Positions 1 to 9,157 of a DNA stretch of 53,530 nt are shown in pieces. Position 1 is the stretch's first letter. Each line of letters opens with the position of its first letter. This stretch comes from Alphaproteobacteria bacterium. GTDB lineage: Bacteria; Pseudomonadota; Alphaproteobacteria; SMXP01. The notes below the pieces were generated by a model. It ran no database searches and was not told the origin of the DNA. It worked only from the letters and a program-made list of their open reading frames with translations. The position numbers and the translations under genes were made by a program. Location of the stretch: the NCBI GenBank assembly GCA_028285305.1, contig JANQPV010000043.1:1-53530 (forward strand), given 5' to 3'.

Positions 1-96
1 TTCCAGGTGAAGTGGAATCCGGTTCACCGTCAGGAAACGCGCAAAACAAGGAATCTGGAGCCGTTTTGTGTTTCCGTCAAAACCAAAACGGCTCTA
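1..96 (+). repeat. Left copy of a 96-bp terminal inverted repeat (REP-like)
   Basis: These 96 bases are the exact reverse complement of 53431-53526. The unit contains two palindromes: GGTGAA (6-11) with TTCACC (23-28), flanked by TTCC/GGAA, and an 11-bp arm GAGCCGTTTTG (58-68) with its complement (84-94). This double-hairpin build is typical of extragenic palindromic repeats in alphaproteobacteria. The copy lacks the last four bases present in the right copy, as expected if the assembly simply ran out inside the element. A reading frame through it is not a gene. Confidence 0.9.
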
Positions 97-142
97 GTGT
101 AGAGAAGTTGGGGACCAAGCTCCAAAGGGGAGGAAACGGCCA

Positions 143-1519
143 ATGGCCGAAAGACAAGACCAGCGCCTATCCAGACGGACTCTGTTCTTTTATGGCCTTT
201 CCGACATGCCGATCCAGGTGGCCGGCGTTCCCCTGAGTGCGTTTATTCCCATCTATTATGGCGCTGATTTGGGGCTCAGTCTTGCCGCGGTCGGAACCGC
301 TCTCCTTATCTCGCGGGTTATCGATGGAATTTCCGATCCGATTATCGGATATCTGAGCGATCGAACCGACACGCCTTGGGGACGGCGCAAGGTTTGGATG
401 CTCGCGTCCGTTCCACTGATGATGTTGGCCATCTACAAGGTCTTCCTGCCGGACGCGCAAGTGGTCTCTTTCACCTATCTGCTGTTTTGGATGACGGTGT
501 TCTGGATCAGTTGGACGATGCTCATCATCCCTTATTATGCGTGGGCAGCAGAAATTTCTGACGATTACAATGAGCGGTCACGAATCACGGGTTGGCGAAC
601 TTGGTTGGGTGTGGCGGCCAATGTATTGAGCAAGTTGGCCCCCATTGTTGCGGCCGCGTGGTTCGCCTTTCCAAGCACCGTACCCAATACAGTGTATTTG
701 ATCGGTGTCATGATGTTGTTCATCGTGCCGATCACGATCGTACTCACAGCTTGGCAAGTGCCGGAGCGTAAAGGTCTGGAGCCGGTGCGCATCCCGATAT
801 TGCAGGGCCTTGGCATTATGCTGAAGAATGGCCCTTTCCGGCGATTGGCCGCGGCCTTGCTCGTCACGTTTGTCGGCGTTGCTTTTTCCAGCACTGCGAT
901 CGGCTTTTACGTGAGCGGCGTCCTCGATCACGAGACGGGCCTGATCCTGATGCTGCTTGTCTATTTCATATCTGGTTTGTGCGGCATTCCCTTCTGGGTT
1001 TGGCTCTCCGCGCGTATCGGAAAACATAAAGCGTGGATGTGTATCTTGCTGACGTTTCCTGTTTTTCATCCACTTTATCTTCTGTTGGGGGAAGGGGACT
1101 TCTACTGGATGCTGCCGATTGCCGTTCTTACCGGTTTTGGCGGTGGGGCGCTCACCGTGTTGCCCAACTCGATGCTTGCCGATGTGATCGATCTTGACAA
1201 AATGCGATCAGGTGAAGACCGTGCGGCTTGGTTCTTCGCCGTCTTCTCGTTCCTGATGAAGATTGCTCTTTCCGTCGGACCTTGGCTGGCGCTCAGCATT
1301 CTGGCCTGGATCGGTTACGATGCTCAGCTCGGCCCAGACAACCCATCAGCTCAAATTTGGGGTGTGAAGGCCTTATATGCCTTGGGCGCTCCCATTCCGT
1401 TCGCGTTGGCCGCTTTGATCATCTACAATTATCCGATTACGGAAGAGCGCCACGAACGGATGCGCGGCGCCTTGAAGCGCCGAAATGCCCGGCGCGCGGT
1501 GGCAGGAGCGGCCGAATAA
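143..1519 (+). CDS. MFS transporter, GPH (MelB-like) cation symporter family
   Basis: A 458-residue polytopic membrane protein with about 12 hydrophobic segments. The N-terminal half carries the glycoside-pentoside-hexuronide:cation symporter signature: acidic residues D61 and D65 in DGISDP, then LSDR (71-74) and WGRRK (79-83). In MelB-type carriers these helix-II aspartates bind the coupling cation. The substrate cannot be read from sequence; alphaproteobacterial members are often only called MFS transporters. The ATG has a strong ribosome site (AGGGGAGG at about 125-132). The next gene starts about 50 bases on and is probably cotranscribed. Confidence 0.9.
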   Translation: MAERQDQRLSRRTLFFYGLSDMPIQVAGVPLSAFIPIYYGADLGLSLAAVGTALLISRVIDGISDPIIGYLSDRTDTPWGRRKVWMLASVPLMMLAIYKVFLPDAQVVSFTYLLFWMTVFWISWTMLIIPYYAWAAEISDDYNERSRITGWRTWLGVAANVLSKLAPIVAAAWFAFPSTVPNTVYLIGVMMLFIVPITIVLTAWQVPERKGLEPVRIPILQGLGIMLKNGPFRRLAAALLVTFVGVAFSSTAIGFYVSGVLDHETGLILMLLVYFISGLCGIPFWVWLSARIGKHKAWMCILLTFPVFHPLYLLLGEGDFYWMLPIAVLTGFGGGALTVLPNSMLADVIDLDKMRSGEDRAAWFFAVFSFLMKIALSVGPWLALSILAWIGYDAQLGPDNPSAQIWGVKALYALGAPIPFALAALIIYNYPITEERHERMRGALKRRNARRAVAGAAE

Positions 1520-1570
1520 GTGGAGTTCAGTTCGGGATGGACACTACGAACGAAAGAGAGAGGAACAAAG

Positions 1571-2170
1571 ATGAGCCATGTTGACCCCTTAAAACAGAAA
1601 GAGCTTGACCAGCACAAAGCGATCTTTGAGTTGGTTGAAGCCGCCATGGGTTTTGTCCCCAACTCGATGCTCACCATGGCGCGCAAACCGGGGCTCATAG
1701 AGTCTTTTGCCGCGCTTGCGGGGACGATCCAAGGGCCCGGCGGCAAGGTCGATGATCAACTCAAAGCCATGATTGCCTTTGTTACGAGTCGGTCTGCTGG
1801 ATGCAATTATTGCATGGCCCATACCAGTCATACGGCGGTAGAGAAACGAGGGGTTGATGCGGCAAAACTAGAGGCGATCTGGGATTACGAACGGAACGAG
1901 CTCTTCACCGATGCCGAGCGCGCCGCACTCACGGTGGCGCAGGGTGCGGCTCAGGTGCCCAATGCAACGACTACGGAAGATTTTGCAGCGCTTAAAAAGC
2001 ACTTTGACGATGAACAGATCGTCGAGATTGTTGCCGTCATTTCTTTGTTTGGCTTCCTTAACCGCTGGAACGATACGATGGCCACCGAGTTGGAGTCAGA
2101 GCCGGTTGGATTCGCCAGCGAGCATCTCTCCGGTCACGGCTGGAGTGTGGGTAAGCACGCGGCAGAATAA
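1571..2170 (+). CDS. Carboxymuconolactone decarboxylase / AhpD-like protein
   Basis: A 199-residue protein of the AhpD/CMD fold. The catalytic-type motif C78-N-Y-C81 followed by H84 and H87 is intact, the pattern of the peroxidase-like (AhpD) members, where the two cysteines cycle between dithiol and disulfide. It is probably a small cytoplasmic oxidoreductase, not a true decarboxylase. The ATG at 1571 sits behind a GA-rich ribosome site; an in-frame GTG at 1520 would add 17 poorly conserved residues and touch the upstream stop. It converges on the VOC gene only 6 bases away. Confidence 0.85.
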   Translation: MSHVDPLKQKELDQHKAIFELVEAAMGFVPNSMLTMARKPGLIESFAALAGTIQGPGGKVDDQLKAMIAFVTSRSAGCNYCMAHTSHTAVEKRGVDAAKLEAIWDYERNELFTDAERAALTVAQGAAQVPNATTTEDFAALKKHFDDEQIVEIVAVISLFGFLNRWNDTMATELESEPVGFASEHLSGHGWSVGKHAAE

Positions 2171-2176
2171 GCTATC

Positions 2177-2545
2177 CTAGGTTGGACAGCCGATTTCTAT
2201 CGTCACATCGTTCGGGTCGCGAAAAAACACTTGCTTGCGGCTGCCGTCAGGTGCGGCGAATTCAAGGAACTCGATCTCGTGCTGTTTGAGCGTTGCGATC
2301 ACGGTGTCATAATCATCTCCCTGGAAAGCGAAATGATCAAGGGAGCTTGACTGGCTGCCGCTCTTTTCATCCCCGGTGCCGACCAGGTGGACGAGGTCCT
2401 GATCTCCGCTGTACAGCCAATAGCCGGGGAACCCGAAATCCGGGCGATACCCCACTTTCAGACCAAGAACATTCAAAAAGAAATCCTTGGTCTCTTCCAG
2501 CTTGGTTGTGGTGATATTGATGTGATCTAATTTCGAGACGACCAT
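2177..2545 (-). CDS. VOC family protein (glyoxalase/dioxygenase-like)
   Basis: A 122-residue single-domain vicinal-oxygen-chelate protein. Two beta-alpha-beta-beta-beta repeats are visible: the first starts LDHINI with candidate metal ligand H8, the second has SLDHFAF and ends in a strand with VTIEIG, whose glutamate is the usual third ligand. The FFRDPNDV stretch before the last strand is typical of the superfamily. The substrate is unknown; members include glyoxalases, ring-cleavage dioxygenases and thiol transferases. It lies 14 bases downstream of the SDR gene on the same strand, suggesting one transcript. Confidence 0.85.
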   Translation of the reverse strand: MVVSKLDHINITTTKLEETKDFFLNVLGLKVGYRPDFGFPGYWLYSGDQDLVHLVGTGDEKSGSQSSSLDHFAFQGDDYDTVIATLKQHEIEFLEFAAPDGSRKQVFFRDPNDVTIEIGCPT

Positions 2546-2559
2546 CTTTGGATATGCCC

Positions 2560-3477
2560 TCAGACCGGGTCCCAGCTAAACACGGATACGGTGGCACCGA
2601 GATCTTGCATACTGGCCTCCATGGCCGGCAAGCATTGCTCGGCCACGGTTTCCGGGGTCCATCCCTCTAGCCGTCCCAAGGCGCGTACGGGCCGCGGTTG
2701 GCTCATCAAGAAAATCTCGTTGCCTCGCACGGCAAATATCTGTCCACTTGTGTTTTTCGCTCCTTCTGCACACAGACCGACACAGAACGTGGCAACCTGA
2801 TCCGCACGCATATGATCGCGCATCCGTTCAACGCGTTTTTGAGAGGCTTCATCCTTTACCGGGATGGTGGCGATCATCCGTGTCCAAGCAAACGGAGCGA
2901 TGACGTTCGAGCGCACGTTTTTGTTAGCGCCTTCCATTGCCAGGATGCGCGAGAGCCCGGCAATCCCCATTTTTGCCGCTGCGTAGTTGGCTTGCCCCAC
3001 ATTCCCAATCAGGCCGGACGTCGACGTGAACAGAACAAAGTTCCCTTCTTCTTGGTCGCGGAAATGTTGAATCGCGGCTTTGGCCATATTGTAGGAGCCG
3101 TTCAGGTGCACATCGATCACCTGGTCCCAATCGGCATCGTCCATTTTGTGAAACATCTTGTCGCGCAGAATTCCGGCGGGGTTGACGACGGAATGCAAGC
3201 CGCCGAACTCATCGAGCGCCTGCTCAACCATACGCTTGGCGCCGGCGCGGTCGGCCACACTTTCGGAGTTTGCAACTGCTTCGCCTCCGGCGGCTTTGAT
3301 CATGTTGACCACTTCTTGCGCTGGTCCGGCTGAGCCTTCGTCGCCTCCTGAAACGCCTCCGCCTAGATCGTTGACAACGACTTTCGCCCCTTCTTTGGCG
3401 GCAATGAGGGCTGTTTCCTTGCCAATCCCGTTCGCGCCGCCGGTTACGAGTACGACTTTTCCATCGAGTACGCCCAT
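2560..3477 (-). CDS. SDR family oxidoreductase (3-hydroxyacyl-CoA dehydrogenase-like)
   Basis: A 305-residue classical short-chain dehydrogenase with NAD(P)-binding TGGANGIG (12-19) and catalytic Y165-x3-K169, with S152/S154 upstream. Its length and the insert after strand 2 (about 38-52) resemble the dehydrogenase domain of multifunctional beta-oxidation enzymes. An oddity is the structural NNAG motif, which reads NPAG at 99-102. The start has a GGAGAAG ribosome site. It is divergent from the GNAT gene and cotranscribed with the VOC gene. The 286 bases between it and that acetyltransferase hold no gene I can support. Confidence 0.88.
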   Translation of the reverse strand: MGVLDGKVVLVTGGANGIGKETALIAAKEGAKVVVNDLGGGVSGGDEGSAGPAQEVVNMIKAAGGEAVANSESVADRAGAKRMVEQALDEFGGLHSVVNPAGILRDKMFHKMDDADWDQVIDVHLNGSYNMAKAAIQHFRDQEEGNFVLFTSTSGLIGNVGQANYAAAKMGIAGLSRILAMEGANKNVRSNVIAPFAWTRMIATIPVKDEASQKRVERMRDHMRADQVATFCVGLCAEGAKNTSGQIFAVRGNEIFLMSQPRPVRALGRLEGWTPETVAEQCLPAMEASMQDLGATVSVFSWDPV

Positions 3478-3763
3478 GTTCTTCTCCAGTTCAATTCTTT
3501 CGTTTGGGGCAACCTATCCGGAGCTGTTGCGCGAGTCGAGAGGGTCCCATCCGACCCGGAGATTGACCTTTTGAAGAAACCTCATTATGAAGCGCCTGGC
3601 TTGAACACCGACGAGTGCAATGAATCTGATCCGAGAACGACGACGACGTAGCTGGGAGCGTTTGGAAACAAACGCCCTTTATTGCTGCGCCTAAGGGAAT
3701 CCGGACCACTTCCTTCTTTCCGCGAACGGCGCCATTTTCCCATTGAACCACGGGCGCCGCGCC

Positions 3764-4324
3764 ATGACCGATGACCTAAACTCTCTCCACATTGAACAAG
3801 AGCAACCTTTTCACGCCGAAGACATTGAGCGCTTGCTCGATGCGTGTTTTGGCCCAGGCCGATTTGCGCGTTCGGCGGAGCGGCTTCGTGAGGGGAACAC
3901 AAAGGTAGATGGCTTGTGTCATGTTGCGTTTCTTGACGGAAATATCTGTGGTGCGGTTCGCTTTTGGCCCATTTGCGTTGGGCGCCGCGCAGGTCTCTTG
4001 CTCGGACCACTGGCGGTCCGCTCCGATTTGAGGGATCGCGGGATAGGGCTTGCACTGATGAAAAGAAGTTTAGACATGGCAAAGCAGCTCGGGCACCCTT
4101 TTGTCGTACTCGTTGGAGATCTGCCATACTACGAGCGAGCCGGATTTAAGCGGATCGCCTCAAGTGAACTGGCTTTTCCCGGGCCGGTTGACCCAGCACG
4201 CGTCCTTGTCAACGAACTTGTTCCCGGCGCGTTTCGCGGAGTCCAGGGCGCAGTTACTGTCCCTCCCGGTACCAACCCCACAGGAGCGAGCCAAGGAGGA
4301 GAAACAAAGCAAGAGGTATACTGA
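3764..4324 (+). CDS. GNAT family N-acetyltransferase
   Basis: A 186-residue acetyltransferase of the predicted COG3153 (YhbS-like) group. The acetyl-CoA loop RDRGIG follows the core strand GPLAVRSDL, and PYYERAGF is the usual motif near the C-terminal end of the domain. A C-terminal tail of about 40 residues is low in complexity. I chose the ATG at 3764; a TTG 21 bases upstream is in frame but unsupported. The 3' end overlaps the convergent gene by 71 bases, an unusually long convergent overlap. The acetyl acceptor is unknown. Confidence 0.82.
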   Translation: MTDDLNSLHIEQEQPFHAEDIERLLDACFGPGRFARSAERLREGNTKVDGLCHVAFLDGNICGAVRFWPICVGRRAGLLLGPLAVRSDLRDRGIGLALMKRSLDMAKQLGHPFVVLVGDLPYYERAGFKRIASSELAFPGPVDPARVLVNELVPGAFRGVQGAVTVPPGTNPTGASQGGETKQEVY

Positions 4325-6347
4325 TCAGAGGAATCTCTCTCAGCGATCGAACAACGAATTGATTATTCTTCTTGAGGCCTATCCAGTCTCGGCCCACCAA
4401 GTCGCGGCGCGCGTTCAATAGGCGGATGCCAGGTAGAGTGGGGGCGATCTCTGACCCGTCGCGCAGCCAAAAGACGCCGCCGCCGGTCTCTTTAGAGATC
4501 GGTTCCAGAATCTCCTGGGTCGCGCGGACGTCGGCATACTCCAACGGGTTGAGGGCGCCTCTCGCGACGACAGCCGAATGCTCTCCATCCGTTAGTCGAT
4601 ACAGGCCCAAAGCCTTACCGTCTGCTTGTCCCTGCCAAATTCCGGGCTCGATATTGATCAGGTCGACGGTTTCTTCGCTTCCATCGGGCTGCTCGACGGT
4701 CACGGGCTCAACTGTGTCTTGCATTGTCCGCCGTGTGATCGTTATGTTCTCCCCCTCGACCGCGCCCTTTAAGACTTCTTCCTCCAAGTCAGGCTCTTTC
4801 ATCAGCCAATGGGCGACTCTTCTGAGAAGCTCGGCTTGCGGTCCACCCCCTTCGTAACCTCGCGCCCAAAGCCAGGCGTGATCCGACATCAATTGGGCAA
4901 CGCGCCCTTCGCCAAAGCGATCCAGAACCAGGAGCGGTTTGTTCTCCGTACCCGACATCAGAACATTTCCACTGACCTTGTCACTATCAATAAGGCGGAA
5001 CCATCTTCCCCAAGACAAACTCTCTTCGTTGAGATCTTGTTCACTCCAGTTTGCGTCGAGTTCAACGGTCACCGGATGGCGGCGGCCAAGGTCTGTTATT
5101 TGAGGCTGAAACGCCGAGGTGAGAACATCGCCGGTGGGCTGGGCGGGCAGCACGGCAGCGAGGGGAGAGCGGTACAAACTGAACGGTGTTGCGAAGGCAG
5201 GTCCTGCCGCTGTCAAAATCGCGCCGCCGTTCTCAACAAACCGTGCAATGTTATCGAGATAGATAAGCGGGAGGACACCGCGTCTGCGGTAGCGATCGAA
5301 GATGATCAAGTCAAACTCATAGAGCTTGACCGAGAACAACTCGCGCGTGGGAAATGCGATGAGCGACAACTCGCCGATCGGTGTCCCGTCTTGCTTTTCT
5401 GGTGGCCGCAGAATGGTAAAGTGCACGAGATCGACACTGGGATCAGATTTGAGCAAATTACGCCAAACGCGTTCGCCGGCATGCGGCTCACCGGACACCA
5501 ATAACACCCGAAGCCTGTCGCGAATTCCATTGGTCAGGACCACGGCGCGGTTATTGGTAAGCGTGAGTTCTCCTTCGAGGGGATCCACTTCCACCTCGAT
5601 CACATTTTCGCCGCCGTGGGTGAGGTCGAGGGACAAGGTCGTGTCTTGCCCAACAAAAATCCGCCTCGCGAACTTTTGCTCCCCGTCGATGGCGATCCGC
5701 AAACTAGCAAATTGTGCTGTAGCGGATGGGAGGCCGTACTCGTCGACTCTCACGGTTAGGTCAAATTGTTCGCCAACAATTCCAAACTTGGGAGCGTTCA
5801 CTATTGTCAGCTTGCGATCAATTCCGGTCGGCGATCCGGTGATTAGACCATGAACTGGGGCGGTGTAGTCTAATTGCGGGATCGTCGGGGCATCGTGAAT
5901 CTGACCATCGGTGAGTAGAATGATGCCGGCCAGCCGCGCCCGGGACACATCGTTTAGGGCCTGATCCACACTGGCAAACACGCGGGTTCCGTACGCATTT
6001 GCCCTCGGGGAGGCGTCGACAATGCGCGTTTCCACGCGGGGGAAGGCGTCCAGCTTGTCTTTCAACGTGTCGAGGGCCAACTGGGTTGTCTGTGTGCGGC
6101 CTTCTAGGTTTTGGCTTTCAGATCGATCGACTACCACGACCGCCACATCGGTCAAAGGGTCGCGTTCTTGTTCGACGAGCGAGGGCTTGGCGAGCAGCAA
6201 GAAAAGAACGGTGAAGGCAATTCCTCGCCAAAGCGTTCCGCCCAGCTTGCGCCAGGCACAGGCGCTCAAGACGATCACTACGGCCAAAGCGCCCAGTGCC
6301 AGAACGGTCCAGGATAGGTAGGGATCGAATTCGAGCGACCAAGACAT
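4254..6347 (-). CDS. Membrane protein with VWA-like domain, MoxR/DUF4159 operon
   Basis: A 697-residue protein with two N-terminal membrane segments (about 12-30 and 40-53), a large soluble region and one C-terminal helix. The soluble part starts with a von Willebrand A-type fold with an intact MIDAS-like D74-x-S76-x-S78 and a TDG (D146) at the second metal site. A glutamine-amidotransferase-like sheet with FVENGGAIL follows. The start overlaps the upstream stop by one base (TGATG), indicating translational coupling. Such proteins accompany MoxR and DUF58 in many alphaproteobacteria, but their role is unproven. Confidence 0.82.
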   Translation of the reverse strand: MSWSLEFDPYLSWTVLALGALAVVIVLSACAWRKLGGTLWRGIAFTVLFLLLAKPSLVEQERDPLTDVAVVVVDRSESQNLEGRTQTTQLALDTLKDKLDAFPRVETRIVDASPRANAYGTRVFASVDQALNDVSRARLAGIILLTDGQIHDAPTIPQLDYTAPVHGLITGSPTGIDRKLTIVNAPKFGIVGEQFDLTVRVDEYGLPSATAQFASLRIAIDGEQKFARRIFVGQDTTLSLDLTHGGENVIEVEVDPLEGELTLTNNRAVVLTNGIRDRLRVLLVSGEPHAGERVWRNLLKSDPSVDLVHFTILRPPEKQDGTPIGELSLIAFPTRELFSVKLYEFDLIIFDRYRRRGVLPLIYLDNIARFVENGGAILTAAGPAFATPFSLYRSPLAAVLPAQPTGDVLTSAFQPQITDLGRRHPVTVELDANWSEQDLNEESLSWGRWFRLIDSDKVSGNVLMSGTENKPLLVLDRFGEGRVAQLMSDHAWLWARGYEGGGPQAELLRRVAHWLMKEPDLEEEVLKGAVEGENITITRRTMQDTVEPVTVEQPDGSEETVDLINIEPGIWQGQADGKALGLYRLTDGEHSAVVARGALNPLEYADVRATQEILEPISKETGGGVFWLRDGSEIAPTLPGIRLLNARRDLVGRDWIGLKKNNQFVVRSLREIPLISIPLALFLLLGSLLWGWYREGQ

Positions 6348-9157
6348 CACTGACCCAGCCTCTCCAAAAGGGCAGGCACATGCACCTGGTCTGCCTTGTA
6401 ATTGCCGGTGAGAGAGTAAATCACCAAGTTGACACCAAAGCGCCGGGCCCACTCGCGCTGGCGGTCCCCGCCGGGAACAACAGCGGCAAGGGGGCGGCCC
6501 ATGTCATCCTCGGCCCAAGCGGCGGCGTAATCGTTGCTGCCGATAATGACTGCGGAAACGCCGTCGTTAATCGCGCCGGTTCCTGACGAACCAGCATTGG
6601 TTGCTTCAACCCAAAGCCTGCCGCCCGACCACCGTCCCGGAAAGTCTTGGAGCAGATAAAAGGCTTTGGTCAAAACGTGATCTTCGGAGACTGGTTCCAG
6701 GGGCGGGACGTCCAAACTCGCCAACAGCCCTTTCAGGTTTTCGTTGCCTGCTCGGCCGCGCGAAAGCATTTGCAGGTTGGTCTGATGATCCTGAGTGTCG
6801 AACAAGATGGTTCCGCCATTTTTCAGATAGTGATCGACCTTGAGCGAGACATCCGCGGGCAGGGAAGATTGCGGACTGACAACGGGCCAATAGATGAGAG
6901 GAAAGAACGCCAGTTCGTGCTGGTTGATGTCAATTCCGATCGGCTCTCCCAATTCGACCGCGGTACGGTCTCTTAGAGTTCGGCTGAGACCAACAAGACC
7001 TGCATAGCTCATGTCATCGACACTTGCCGTTCCCGTTTGGACATATGCAAGGGCCGTCTCAAGGGTTGCGCGCCGGGCGAATTCGTCTGCGGACGAAGTC
7101 TCTTGCGCCCAGGCCTCTTGGGAAAGTACCGCGCCTGCTAACAGAACCACAGTGCCAATAGCGGCTCCGGCACTTCTGAAGCTGGGGATCTGCGAGAACA
7201 AGCCAGCGAATGCGAGGGCGATAAGGGTATCAGCGAACAGCAAACATATGGCGCAAAGAAACAATAATGGACCGAGCAATCGGTCTGACGGAGTTTGGTA
7301 TCCTTGCGTGGTTGCAGCGGAAGGAAGGTCTTCAATCGTTCGCAGCACCAGGTTGTTGTCAACCGTGTTGATTGCCAAGCGGGACTGGCTGTCACCGTAA
7401 AAGCCCGGCGGACAGTTTGGCCCTGGACAATCGGAGCTCAGGTTCTTGGCGGAAACGGAGGTTGTGGTGACCGGCGGTGGCCCCAGTTCTCCGTAGGCAT
7501 CCAAGGTCACGATAGGTTTCATTGCCGCTTGCGTGTCACCCAGAGACTCCATCTGGGTCGACGTGTTGGCGTCCTGTCCAATCGTCACCGCTGAAGTGAC
7601 GAGGCGACTTAACATCTCTACAAATAGACCGGAGAGCGGAAGAGTCGACCAATCGGGGTTAGCTGTGATGTGAAACAACGCAATGAGGCCGTCGCCCCGA
7701 CTGTCACCGGTTACCAATGGCGTTCCGTCTGTGAGCTGGGCCCATGTTTTGTTCGGTAATTCGACGCTTGGTTCGGCCAAAACTTGGCGTGAGACGGTCA
7801 CGTCGTCCGTCGCTGTCAGGCCAGCAAAAGGACCATTCTGCGGAAAATCGCTGAGCTGTTGCGGCTTGGACCAGGATAGGGATCCGTCGAGTGTCCGATT
7901 CCCTTGGCGTAACTGAACCGGGATGAGGTCGTCGCTCTGGGTTGCCAGTCGGGGCCCGGCGAAGCGGATCAGCGTTCCTCCCGACTGGACCCAGTCATCC
8001 AGCTCGGACTTGACCTCGTCCACAAACCGTCCGACGTCGGAGACGATAATGACGGAAAGATCTTTGGTCTCAAGAAGATCCGCCATGGGGGACTTCACGA
8101 TATCGGCGAACGGGCTAAGGGCGCGTTCGATATAGTAGATGTCCGACAGGAGGGGCTGAACTTCGTTCGTGACGCCTCCGACCGCCACACCGACTCGTTT
8201 TCGCCGCCAGCGATCGTCCACGAGCGTGACCGCGCCGGCTGAAGAGGACTTTTCCAGACGAACTTGATGGATCTGCGATCTCAGCTCGTGGGGCAGTTTG
8301 AAGGTTACAACTTTCTTCTCTTTACCCGTCTCAAGCGTGTAGGCTTCGCGTGCCAACACCTGTCCATTCTCGCCGATGATCCTAACTGTCCCTGTTTGTT
8401 CGTTTACGGAGTGGCCACGTAAGACTTCGATCTCGAGGCCTGACTGCCCAGACTGCGCTGGCCGAATGGCAAGCGCGGTTTCTTGATTGGTGGGGGTTAT
8501 GACGTGAATGCCCCCCAAAGCCTCAATCGCTGCAAAGAAAGTCTCATCTCCCTCATACGATAATCCGTCAGTGAGCCAATAAACGCTGGCATCTTCCGAT
8601 CGGCTGTCAAGCCGCGATCTTATTTCGTCCAAGATTGGCGCAACATGACCACGCTCAGGCAGCCACGGCACAGGTTCCACGGATCCGACTTGCTCTCGTG
8701 CTTGTCTTGCCGGGATCGGATTGGTGTCGATCTTGCCGACAGTCCCCGATTTTGTTGTGGTCAGAAAAATCACCTGCTTCTGCTGGCGCGCCGCCTGATC
8801 TGTGAGAGTTTTTAGAGTGCGCATTCTGTCTTGCCAGGCATGGGCGCTCGGCCAGCCATTATCGACAACGATCACAAAGACAGAGGCATCATCTGTGGCT
8901 TGGGCTTGGTTCCACCGGGGATCTGCCAAAGCGATGATGACCAAAGCCGCAATAATGGTCCGCAAGAGCAAGAGCCACCACGGCGTGTGAAACGGGGTTT
9001 GCTCGTCTTGCTTGATCGGATACAGCAACCGAATGCCGGGAAACGCAAGTCTTTTTGGCGCAGGCGGCAGATTCCTGAGCAAGAGCCAAATGACGGGCAG
9101 GCCTGCAAGAAGCAGTAAGACCCACGGACTGGCGAAACTCAAGGCACCTATTGTCAT
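6347..9157 (-). CDS. BatA-domain and DUF4159-domain membrane protein
   Basis: A 936-residue protein. Residues 1-80 form the BatA/aerotolerance N-terminal module with two membrane helices. A VWA-like region follows but its metal motif is degenerate (DNGW instead of DxSxS). A hydrophobic block around 620-690 precedes the C-terminal DUF4159 domain, recognisable by FPLIYWPV and YLKNGGTILFDTQD. The gene overlaps the DUF58 gene by 4 bases and the downstream gene by 1, so all are translationally coupled. In related Bat operons the products form envelope complexes with the MoxR ATPase; a direct role here is inference. Confidence 0.88.
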   Translation of the reverse strand: MTIGALSFASPWVLLLLAGLPVIWLLLRNLPPAPKRLAFPGIRLLYPIKQDEQTPFHTPWWLLLLRTIIAALVIIALADPRWNQAQATDDASVFVIVVDNGWPSAHAWQDRMRTLKTLTDQAARQQKQVIFLTTTKSGTVGKIDTNPIPARQAREQVGSVEPVPWLPERGHVAPILDEIRSRLDSRSEDASVYWLTDGLSYEGDETFFAAIEALGGIHVITPTNQETALAIRPAQSGQSGLEIEVLRGHSVNEQTGTVRIIGENGQVLAREAYTLETGKEKKVVTFKLPHELRSQIHQVRLEKSSSAGAVTLVDDRWRRKRVGVAVGGVTNEVQPLLSDIYYIERALSPFADIVKSPMADLLETKDLSVIIVSDVGRFVDEVKSELDDWVQSGGTLIRFAGPRLATQSDDLIPVQLRQGNRTLDGSLSWSKPQQLSDFPQNGPFAGLTATDDVTVSRQVLAEPSVELPNKTWAQLTDGTPLVTGDSRGDGLIALFHITANPDWSTLPLSGLFVEMLSRLVTSAVTIGQDANTSTQMESLGDTQAAMKPIVTLDAYGELGPPPVTTTSVSAKNLSSDCPGPNCPPGFYGDSQSRLAINTVDNNLVLRTIEDLPSAATTQGYQTPSDRLLGPLLFLCAICLLFADTLIALAFAGLFSQIPSFRSAGAAIGTVVLLAGAVLSQEAWAQETSSADEFARRATLETALAYVQTGTASVDDMSYAGLVGLSRTLRDRTAVELGEPIGIDINQHELAFFPLIYWPVVSPQSSLPADVSLKVDHYLKNGGTILFDTQDHQTNLQMLSRGRAGNENLKGLLASLDVPPLEPVSEDHVLTKAFYLLQDFPGRWSGGRLWVEATNAGSSGTGAINDGVSAVIIGSNDYAAAWAEDDMGRPLAAVVPGGDRQREWARRFGVNLVIYSLTGNYKADQVHVPALLERLGQ

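Noticed and set aside
12-236. Open frame through the left terminal repeat
   Set aside because: It is produced by the repeat and its copy at 53222-53515; it runs into the start of the MFS gene and has no protein-like composition.
1520-1570. GTG start for the AhpD-like protein
   Set aside because: The ATG at 1571 has the better ribosome site and fits the family start; the additional residues are unlike any domain.
2698-3333. 211-codon plus-strand frame opposite the SDR gene
   Set aside because: It is the antisense shadow of a clear SDR gene, with Cys/His-rich unnatural composition.
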